In this document: positions 1-5,223 of the stretch, piece by piece | Layout: every line of letters starts with the position of its first letter | Position numbering within the stretch: the stretch's first letter is position 1 | Source of the DNA: Anaerolineales bacterium | GTDB lineage: Bacteria > Chloroflexota > Anaerolineae > Anaerolineales > E44-bin32 | Length of the DNA: 5,223 nt | NCBI GenBank assembly: GCA_011772595.1 | Contig: WVZH01000326.1 | Span: forward strand, 208,318-213,540 | Direction of reading: 5' to 3' | The notes under the pieces: generated by a model | The model's database searches: none | What the model was told of the DNA's origin: nothing | The model's input: only the letters and a program-made list of their open reading frames with translations | Translations under genes and position numbers: made by a program

Positions 1-2694
1 CTGCTCCGGCGAAGTTGTCTCCCAATCTTCCGTCGGCCAAGATGGCGTAATTGCACCAGGTACCGACGGTGCTTCCGTTGAGAAGGATGAAAAATTGAAA
101 ACCAATTCTTTCACTTCCCCAACCGGCAGCCTACCCGTTTTTGCCATGATTGAATTCGTATCGATCGCATACCACCCGCTCGTCGCTTGAAGGAATCCTG
201 CTTCGGTGTCAAAGTAAGGAAGTGACTCTCCATTCAAAGTGACGCCCATTAGTGCTCCCGAAGTTGCGACATAAAGCTCTACCTGGTTATCTCTCTCGCT
301 TGGTGCACCGTTGAAGGATCCGGACGCTGCCGCGATGGTCACCTTCACCTCGTTCCCACTTTGAAGCTGAGAAATGACTGTCGTACGAACCGCGCCTTTT
401 TGATACGCATTGCTCACGCCATCGTCTTCATATAGCGTAAAAGATGTCGGGATGTCGTCGGGGAACACGCGCACTAATAACTCGTCACGAACGCTCCCAT
501 CCAAGCGCCTGCCTGTGATGTTCATCGTCGTATCGTCCACGTACATCATAGGGATGATGGCGCCTGCTTTGGCAAACATCGGGAGCCTAAAATTACCGGC
601 AGGATAGAGCGAGAACGGACCAAACCATTCCCCCGTACTGAGAAATCGCTCGCCTGTGTGAAAATCAGTCCACGATCCTTGGGGCAAATAAACCATCCGC
701 TCAACTTCACCGGATTCTGCCACACCCACCACCAACAAATCGCGCCCGATAAGCTTCTCGCCACCCAGTTCTCGCACCTCCGAATCATCCTGATAATAAT
801 AAACGAGCGGCGGAAACACGGGCTCGCCATCACGATAGGCGCGATGAGCCAGCGAATAGAGATAAGGGCTGAGGGCGTAGCGTAAGCGCAAGTTTTCGAG
901 ATTGCTCTCTAGATCCCCCATGCGATCCGGGGCGGTCTCTGTGTAGTTTCCAAGATTGAAAACGTGTGGACGCACAGGAACATCGAAAGCCGTGCCATTT
1001 GCGAACCATTGGGTATACGTCTCATCCCAATCGACCTCTTGTCTCCAAAAGCCACCAATATCTGCGCCGTAGTAGTCCATACCGGACATTGACATGTGCA
1101 TTTGTGCATTTAGGTGCGCTGCGAGACTGGTTAGACTACCCGCAATATCCCCAGACCACATCGCGACGCCATAGCGTTGACTACCCGGCGCACCTGAGCG
1201 CGAAAGGATGAACGGGCGCTGCGTATGTCCGTTGCGCTCATAGCCTTCATAGATACTCTGACTCCAGAGGAAGTTGTAGAGGTTATGCACATCTTCATGA
1301 TCGTGCAACGGCTCGTAATCCCCTGCAATTCCCCAATACCATGCATCCGGATCGTAGATCTCCGGCTCACCCAAGTCGGTCCAATGCCCAAGTACACCGT
1401 CCTCGATCAAAGGTTCCCGTTTCCAATCATGCCAGTAGTTTCTGGCAGCCGGATTACTCCAATCAATCATGCTTCCTTTACCCCACCACGTGCTTTCAGT
1501 GAGGTAAACCGCAGAGCATGTTTCGCATTCCCGCACAAGGTAGCCTTTTTCCTCCAAGTCATCGTGTTCGGGGAGGTTCCTGCCAATATAGGATTGTTCG
1601 ATAAGAACGATCCCGAGCCCTTCTTCCTCTCGCAGCGAGGCAATCTTTTCCTCAGGTGCGGGAAAGTTCTCGATGTCCCACGTTAAAGAACCTTCCTGTG
1701 TATCATCAGAATCGGCGACAATCCCTCCGAACCACTGTAAATCAAGTATGAACCCGTCAATCGGGAATCGATGCTCACGCAGCGTTCGCAGCTTGTCCTC
1801 CATCTCCTCCCAGTTTTCATACCCATATTCTGAGACCCAGAGGCCGAACATTTTCTTGGGGGGCACTGGCGGGTGCCCCACCAGCTCCATGTAGTCTTTA
1901 CGAAGATCTTGCAGGTCTGGACCGCTCATGATGTAAAATCGAAGCCAATCACCTCTCATGACCGCTTTCCATGGTTCGTGACTAAAATCCCACAGTTGTT
2001 TGTATTGATTATCGAGGAAAAGGGCATAGCTATCCGTGCCCTCACCTGTAAAGTACGCGACCGGAAATTGGGTGTTACCGGTTGAAGCGTTGTCGAAACT
2101 TTGCATGACGTTACCAAATTCACCCGGGAAACGTTGCTGACCGATCCAGTCTCCGTCGGTAGTACCCGCTTGGGTGAATTTCTGCCCCAGGCCATAAGCG
2201 TGAGTGAAATCCTCAGTTGTCAGCGTGAAACCCTTGAAGTCTTGTTCTAGATTCCAGGGACAGATCTGGGTGAGCTTCAGGTCAGGTTCCCGGCTCTTGT
2301 CCGTGGCGGTAATGCACAAAGTAATTTGGTCAATTTGAATACGAAGATCCGCGGTTTCGAGGGTTCCCTCTCCGTCATCCGCGAATGTTGATGGTCCGCT
2401 GTAATCCGTTTTGACCACCATCGGGGTCGTTTTAATCATCTCTTCTAACCCGGGTGAGGGTTTTACTGCAGAAAGTTCAAAGTGCACCAGATCATCGTCC
2501 AGAAACTCGATCACGATATAGCTTTGATCCGATTCAAACTTAAACCGCGGGATTTGGGCTGCTGGTTTCTCTGTCTCAAGTTGTGGTGTTTCGCTCCCTT
2601 GTGGTCCACATGCTGCAAGTCCTAAGACCAGGACTATTCCGATCAACATGTTCATAAGATAGGGAGAAGAATAGAATGATTGCTTTGATGACAC
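1..2694 (-). CDS. GH31 family alpha-glycosidase/transglucosidase lipoprotein (3' end outside window)
   Basis: Glycoside hydrolase family 31, a retaining enzyme acting on alpha-glucosides or alpha-xylosides, probably outside the cytoplasm. The frame is open for 898 codons with no stop. Residues 1-29 are a lipoprotein signal: Lys4, a hydrophobic run, then the lipobox LAAC with Cys29 as the lipidated residue. An N-terminal beta-sandwich follows, with the YGLGQ motif at 167-171. The (beta/alpha)8 barrel spans about 282-620. It shows ILDLQWFGG (Asp318), the nucleophile motif WTDLGEPE (Asp440), SRSGAPGSQRYG, the acid/base motif WSGD (Asp516) and DIGGF (Asp545). C-terminal beta domains include LYEDDG near 753. 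The GEPE form of the nucleophile motif and the HNLYNFLW stretch recall the 4-alpha-glucosyltransferase group typified by Agd31B, so transglucosylation is possible; the substrate is inferred only. I chose the GTG at 2694 because it has a strong ribosome-binding site and supplies the basic residue of the signal. The ATG codons at 2655 and 2649 would give a signal with no positive charge. Family certainty is high, specificity low. Confidence 0.93.
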   Translation of the reverse strand, partial: MSSKQSFYSSPYLMNMLIGIVLVLGLAACGPQGSETPQLETEKPAAQIPRFKFESDQSYIVIEFLDDDLVHFELSAVKPSPGLEEMIKTTPMVVKTDYSGPSTFADDGEGTLETADLRIQIDQITLCITATDKSREPDLKLTQICPWNLEQDFKGFTLTTEDFTHAYGLGQKFTQAGTTDGDWIGQQRFPGEFGNVMQSFDNASTGNTQFPVAYFTGEGTDSYALFLDNQYKQLWDFSHEPWKAVMRGDWLRFYIMSGPDLQDLRKDYMELVGHPPVPPKKMFGLWVSEYGYENWEEMEDKLRTLREHRFPIDGFILDLQWFGGIVADSDDTQEGSLTWDIENFPAPEEKIASLREEEGLGIVLIEQSYIGRNLPEHDDLEEKGYLVRECETCSAVYLTESTWWGKGSMIDWSNPAARNYWHDWKREPLIEDGVLGHWTDLGEPEIYDPDAWYWGIAGDYEPLHDHEDVHNLYNFLWSQSIYEGYERNGHTQRPFILSRSGAPGSQRYGVAMWSGDIAGSLTSLAAHLNAQMHMSMSGMDYYGADIGGFWRQEVDWDETYTQWFANGTAFDVPVRPHVFNLGNYTETAPDRMGDLESNLENLRLRYALSPYLYSLAHRAYRDGEPVFPPLVYYYQDDSEVRELGGEKLIGRDLLVVGVAESGEVERMVYLPQGSWTDFHTGERFLSTGEWFGPFSLYPAGNFRLPMFAKAGAIIPMMYVDDTTMNITGRRLDGSVRDELLVRVFPDDIPTSFTLYEDDGVSNAYQKGAVRTTVISQLQSGNEVKVTIAAASGSFNGAPSERDNQVELYVATSGALMGVTLNGESLPYFDTEAGFLQATSGWYAIDTNSIMAKTGRLPVGEVKELVFNFSSFSTEAPSVPGAITPSWPTEDWETTSPEQ

Positions 2695-2698
2695 GAAT

Positions 2699-2705
2699 CC
2701 CCTCC
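2699..2705 (-). promoter_or_regulatory. Ribosome-binding site that sets the GH31 start
   Basis: Minus-strand GGAGGGG. Its GGAGG core lies 6 nt upstream of the GTG at 2694. The later ATG codons at 2655 and 2649 are preceded by a pyrimidine-rich stretch with no Shine-Dalgarno match. This decides the start in favour of GTG and keeps Lys4 in the lipoprotein signal. Confidence 0.8.
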
Positions 2706-2749
2706 GAATTTCCCCTCGACGAGAGCAGCGCTGTTTGAAAAGAAGACGG

Positions 2750-3634
2750 TCAACCCCATGCCATCATACAGTCTGAAGAACCATACTCAATATCGATCGT
2801 GATATGGGAAAAACCATAGTCACGCACAAGATTGCGTATATCTTCTTTCACACACAAGACCTGTTCAATCCTAGTTCCCTCTTCCACCACGACATGCGTC
2901 GTCAAAACGTGATGAAATCCATCGAGAGACCATGCGTGTGTATGATGGATCGAGTGCACGTTCTCGATCAATGCCAGGCGTTCTTCAAGCTTATCGATTT
3001 CAATACTTTCTGGAACAGCTTGCAGGAACAGCGCCAAGGTTTTTCTAAGATTGCGGAGAACGTTGAAGAGCACATACAGCGTGATCAGAATAGAGAGAAT
3101 AGGATCGAGGATCTGGATGTTCCAGAAAAGCAGGATCACGCTCACGATCAACACAGCCACCCATCCCAGCACGTCTTCGAGCAGATGCCAGGCAACCACT
3201 CTGACGTTCAACGCATCTCCAGCTCGGAGGCGTATGACCGCAGCACCGTTTACAAGAATGCCCAGGACTGCAAAGAGTACCATTCCTGGCGCGTTTGAAG
3301 GTTCAGGAGCGATCAACCTAGGGACAGCTTCGGAGAGTATGATTAGCGAGCCTAGCACGAGAATGACGGTGTTTATCAGCGCGCCTAGTAAAGAAAATCG
3401 GCGATAACCGTAAGAGAAACGCTCGTCGTCCTCCTTTTGGGCTTCACGTTCCAGATACCATGCCAGACCGAGCGCAATGCTGTCACCGAGGTCGTGAATG
3501 GAATCAGACAGGATGGCGAGGCTGTTGGTCCACAATCCTCCAAAGATCTCTACCACGGTGAAGGCGAGGTTGAGGAAGAACGCAGTTCTTATCGATCCTG
3601 CGCTGTCATGCGTGTGTGAATGTCTCATTGCCAT
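2750..3634 (-). CDS. Cation diffusion facilitator, predicted Zn2+ exporter (CzcD/ZitB type)
   Basis: An inner-membrane cation/proton antiporter of the CDF family, 294 residues from the ATG at 3634, which is normal for the family. A short His-rich N-terminus (HSHTH, 5-9) is followed by six predicted membrane segments at about 18-35, 37-61, 82-103, 116-134, 146-170 and 174-194. The intramembrane metal site is complete: His47/Asp51 in segment 2 (HDLGD) and His150/Asp154 in segment 5 (HLLED). This His-Asp-His-Asp set is typical of Zn2+ transporters, whereas YiiP-like Zn/Cd transporters have Asp at the first position. The cytoplasmic domain (about 200-294) has the usual histidines: His230, 231, 233, 247 and 277. 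The start is uncertain: TTG at 3652 and 3640 and ATG at 3634 and 3628 are all in frame and none has a Shine-Dalgarno site. I took ATG 3634 as the longest ATG start. The stop TGA lies 55 bp before the GH31 start on the same strand, which suggests an operon. The metal is inferred from the motif. Confidence 0.93.
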   Translation of the reverse strand: MAMRHSHTHDSAGSIRTAFFLNLAFTVVEIFGGLWTNSLAILSDSIHDLGDSIALGLAWYLEREAQKEDDERFSYGYRRFSLLGALINTVILVLGSLIILSEAVPRLIAPEPSNAPGMVLFAVLGILVNGAAVIRLRAGDALNVRVVAWHLLEDVLGWVAVLIVSVILLFWNIQILDPILSILITLYVLFNVLRNLRKTLALFLQAVPESIEIDKLEERLALIENVHSIHHTHAWSLDGFHHVLTTHVVVEEGTRIEQVLCVKEDIRNLVRDYGFSHITIDIEYGSSDCMMAWG

Positions 3635-3713
3635 AGACAATATATATACCAAAAATTACGCCGTCTGATGCTTGCGAGCTTGTTTATTCACTTGTCGCGC
3701 ATCTCTTCCATCA

Positions 3714-3743
3714 CGTAGGGGCGCACAGCCGTGCGCCCCTACG
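3714..3743. repeat. Perfect palindrome with 13-bp arms and a 4-nt loop
   Basis: Arm CGTAGGGGCGCAC (3714-3726), loop AGCC, arm GTGCGCCCCTACG (3731-3743), with no mismatch. It lies in the gap between the receiver/DUF3052 gene and the transporter gene. Neither side is followed by a T-run, so an intrinsic terminator is unlikely. GGGGCG...CGCCCC palindromes of this kind occur as dispersed intergenic repeats in many environmental bacterial genomes (general knowledge). Only one copy is visible here, so its repeat status is inferred. If the promoter at 3754-3782 is used, the hairpin would fall in the transporter's 5' leader. Confidence 0.8.
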
Positions 3744-3753
3744 ATTTCAACCT

Positions 3754-3782
3754 ATTGTAACCAAACATTATTTCGAGCCCAA
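3754..3782 (-). promoter_or_regulatory. Candidate sigma70-type promoter for the transporter/GH31 pair
   Basis: Minus-strand -35 TTGGGC (3782-3777), a 17-nt spacer, and -10 TACAAT (3759-3754). The -10 matches the consensus at 5 of 6 bases; the -35 matches only its first three bases. Transcription would start about 110-120 nt upstream of the transporter ATG and run through the palindrome. An alternative lies nearer the gene: a TATATATA stretch at 3641-3648, just upstream of the ATG, could serve as a -10 for a leaderless or very short-leader transcript. Neither is proven. Confidence 0.35.
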
Positions 3783-3906
3783 TATGACTATACGCATCTA
3801 CATGGAGGAAACTTCTCCCATTTCATCACCACAATCGTTCACGCTGTCCGTTATCACACTTCGCTGTCTTCAATCCTTTGTGAATTGATTCGAACAGCCT
3901 CTCAAA

Positions 3907-4698
3907 CTACTTCTCCTTCTCCCGAAGCGTAAATCGCAACCCAGACCATGTTTTGTCTATTGAACTGATCTTATAATCAACCATACCCGCACGAAGCCCG
4001 ATCTCACGAACAACGACCTGGGAAACATCACTCAATACACCGGATGCCTTCTTAGGCCATAGGATCCATAACCCACCGCCTCTCGAGAGAGGCACCATGT
4101 CATCGATACCGTCTGTTAACTCCTGGCGTGAGGTTACAAACCACAGTGTTACGTCGGGCTTTTCCCCCATATCACGACAGAGTCGCACGCTTTCCGGTAA
4201 GCTTCCAAGTGTCTCCTCGAACATCGGAGGGGCGTTAAAGAGTGCGACAATAGAATCACTCTTGATACCCAATTTTTTAGGAAGCGGCGTCCCAGCATAG
4301 GCGTCGAATACCGATTCCGGTACCCGAGGTGATTCCACAGGGCGCGCGACAGCCCTTTCAATTGCTTCTTGAATGTGATCCCAGCTGGCATACGTTGCAT
4401 CAGGCAGGTGCGTGCGTACGCGTGCGGTCTTTTCTGGCTTTCCACCGACGAACACCAGGGGTATCCCTCGTGTGCTTTTCTGCATACGGACGGTTAACCC
4501 CACGTCCAGACCTTGGGAGGGCATGCGGTCGAGGTCGATAATCAAAGCGTTCGGTGGGCTCTCCTTTATACTTTTCAGGACCTCTCTAGAGAATTCCTCG
4601 TACTCAACATCAAACCCAGCATCCTGCAACACAGCGATACAAACCTTAGCTTCTTCTGCATTCCAATGAATGAGGCGGACACGATGCATGGCGGACAT
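3907..4698 (-). CDS. Degenerate receiver-like domain fused to a DUF3052-like domain
   Basis: A soluble 263-residue protein with no signal or membrane segment. Residues 6-117 have the layout of a response-regulator receiver: strands at RLIHW (8-12), DVEY (30-33), ALIID (51-55) and PLVFVG (80-85), alternating with helices. The acidic pair normally after strand 1 is replaced by His-Trp-Asn. The conserved Thr/Ser after strand 4 is Gly, and the lysine after strand 5 is absent (ATYASWD). Asp55 or Asp57 is the only candidate phosphorylation site, and the loop to Pro60 has an unusual length, so normal phospho-switching is doubtful. A Pro-rich linker (119-130) leads to a DUF3052-like domain (134-260) with GTPLPKKLGI, LWFVTSR, GGLWILWPKK and TWSGLRF. 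The function of DUF3052 is not known to me. The start is ambiguous: ATG 4698 directly abuts the AAAGG site, whereas ATG 4689 (MHRVRL...) sits about 8 nt from it and may be the true start. It has its own likely promoter. Confidence 0.88.
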   Translation of the reverse strand: MSAMHRVRLIHWNAEEAKVCIAVLQDAGFDVEYEEFSREVLKSIKESPPNALIIDLDRMPSQGLDVGLTVRMQKSTRGIPLVFVGGKPEKTARVRTHLPDATYASWDHIQEAIERAVARPVESPRVPESVFDAYAGTPLPKKLGIKSDSIVALFNAPPMFEETLGSLPESVRLCRDMGEKPDVTLWFVTSRQELTDGIDDMVPLSRGGGLWILWPKKASGVLSDVSQVVVREIGLRAGMVDYKISSIDKTWSGLRFTLREKEK

Positions 4699-4715
4699 CC
4701 TTTCAGGCTTGGATA

Positions 4716-4743
4716 AAGATACCTTATCGCAGTGGGTTGTCAG
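4716..4743 (-). promoter_or_regulatory. Candidate sigma70-type promoter for the receiver/DUF3052 gene
   Basis: Minus-strand -35 CTGACA (4743-4738; 5 of 6 consensus bases), a 16-nt spacer, and -10 TATCTT (4721-4716; 4 of 6). It lies wholly in the 70-bp gap after the stop of the preceding gene. The leader would be short, about 10-20 nt, which fits the AAAGG ribosome-binding site just before 4698. This suggests the gene can be transcribed independently of its upstream neighbour. Confidence 0.45.
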
Positions 4744-4768
4744 GAAATTCTCGTCCAGCTCTCAAACG

Positions 4769-5223
4769 CTACTCTGCTTTGCTTGTCAATATAACAAAGT
4801 AAAAACATGGTCGCCCATCAGGACAACGTATTGTGCTCCTTACGGAATAGGATTTCACGTCAGCGTGCGACTCCATCGTGTCGTACTCAGAGGGCAATAT
4901 CACAAATATCATGCCTTCGTGAATAGGCTCCCCTGTATCAAGATAAACGTCGATGCCTCCAAACAGGAGCTTGTCAATATCTTCGGCAAAGAACCGTGCG
5001 TGAATCGATGTGGAGTATGGCCAATTTGTCGAGAGAATAATATCTTCAGTTGCGGGTTCTTCTGCCCATCTGTCTACCTCATCATATACTGCTTCAGCCA
5101 CAACCTGCATTTTCCTCAATTGGTCGGCACCAAGTCGAGCGGGCCCTTTTTTCAACACTTCCCCCGTCATGAAGAGGCTAAGCCCCGTGAAAGCAGTGAA
5201 GATGAACACGCTTAATCTTTTTC
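4769..5223 (-). CDS. Hypothetical membrane-anchored or secreted small protein (5' end probably outside window)
   Basis: I do not recognise this family. The frame is open to the right edge of the window and ends at a TAG (4771-4769). A GTG at 5209 could start a 146-residue protein. However, the codons upstream of it continue the frame and encode Lys-Arg-Leu-Ser, giving a basic then hydrophobic N-terminus (KRLSVFIFTAFTGLSLFM) that looks like a signal peptide or membrane anchor. The GTG also lacks a good ribosome-binding site, so the real start is probably a few codons beyond 5223. The rest is soluble-looking and acidic in its first half, with a helix-prone stretch around LRKMQVVAEAVYDEVDRWAEE. 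Its C-terminal half has alternating hydrophobic strands and a Cys pair in RCPDGRPC. This would fit a small exported or periplasmic domain facing outside. The gene ends 70 bp before the next gene on the same strand. Confidence 0.7.
   Translation of the reverse strand, partial: KRLSVFIFTAFTGLSLFMTGEVLKKGPARLGADQLRKMQVVAEAVYDEVDRWAEEPATEDIILSTNWPYSTSIHARFFAEDIDKLLFGGIDVYLDTGEPIHEGMIFVILPSEYDTMESHADVKSYSVRSTIRCPDGRPCFYFVILTSKAE

Noticed and set aside
1225..1686. Plus-strand open frame of 153 codons
   Set aside because: It is antisense to the catalytic barrel of the GH31 gene, which is continuous and carries all catalytic motifs on the other strand.
1860..1879. Inverted repeat GGGGCAC / GTGCCCC with a 6-nt loop
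   Set aside because: It lies inside the GH31 coding frame, where it encodes the conserved GHPPVPP stretch before the barrel. Seven-base arms can be explained by codon content, and there is no T-run.
1..2694. GH31 gene considered as a frameshifted pseudogene, because only short frames begin with a start codon and end with a stop inside this region
   Set aside because: Translating the minus strand from 2694 gives 898 uninterrupted codons with all family motifs in order. The frame simply runs off the window edge without a stop.
2695..2749. Possible terminator or promoter between the transporter and the GH31 gene (TTGACC box, CAGCGCTG palindrome)
   Set aside because: The TTGACC box overlaps the transporter stop and has no -10 at proper spacing. 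The 8-bp palindrome is too short and has no T-run.
2804..3298. Plus-strand open frame of 164 codons
   Set aside because: It is antisense to the CDF transporter, whose motifs and membrane segments are unmistakable. Its His-rich look mirrors the transporter's codons.
3880..3906. GATTCGAACAG stretch suggesting a tRNA T-loop
   Set aside because: No matching acceptor, D-arm or anticodon stem could be drawn around it on either strand.
3672..3932. Plus-strand open frame of 86 codons across the intergenic gap
   Set aside because: It runs through the palindrome and into the opposite-strand gene end, has low-complexity composition and shows no family resemblance. It is treated as chance.
4670..5215. 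Plus-strand open frame of 181 codons
   Set aside because: It spans a gene boundary and the likely promoter of the minus-strand genes, with no recognisable domain. The minus-strand frame has a sensible signal-like N-terminus.

Overview
The window holds four genes, all read on the minus strand, so transcription runs from high to low coordinates. I see no convincing gene on the plus strand, and no rRNA, tRNA, CRISPR array or mobile-element gene. The source looks like a bacterium that anchors carbohydrate enzymes as lipoproteins, with roughly even GC content. The cation transporter resembles versions I know from Bacteroidota-like bacteria. However, the GH31 gene has a strong Shine-Dalgarno site, which is uncommon in Bacteroidota, and short palindromes rich in GGGGCG/CGCCCC occur in several environmental phyla. 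I therefore do not assign a phylum.

Layout in transcription order: (1) at the right edge, 5223 to 4769, the C-terminal part of a small protein of unknown function with a hydrophobic N-terminus; its start probably lies outside the window. (2) After 70 bp with a plausible sigma70-type promoter comes a 263-residue protein (4698 to 3907). It joins a degenerate response-regulator receiver-like domain to a DUF3052-like domain. (3) The 254-272 bp gap between genes 2 and 3 (its exact length depends on the transporter's start codon) carries a candidate promoter and a perfect 13-bp-arm palindrome. (4) Next is a cation diffusion facilitator (3634 to 2750), predicted to export Zn2+. (5) After 55 bp comes a long lipoprotein glycoside hydrolase of family GH31 (2694 running off the left edge). 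It has 898 uninterrupted codons and both catalytic aspartates; its C-terminus lies outside the window.

The transporter and the GH31 gene are probably co-transcribed, because the 55 bp between them hold a ribosome-binding site but no clear promoter or terminator. I see no biochemical link between zinc export and alpha-glucan or alpha-xyloside processing, so the set looks like ordinary housekeeping and accessory genes rather than a dedicated system. The least ordinary items are the receiver/DUF3052 fusion, the palindrome, and the region of the GH31 protein beyond its expected fold. I found no clear evidence of a previously undescribed system.
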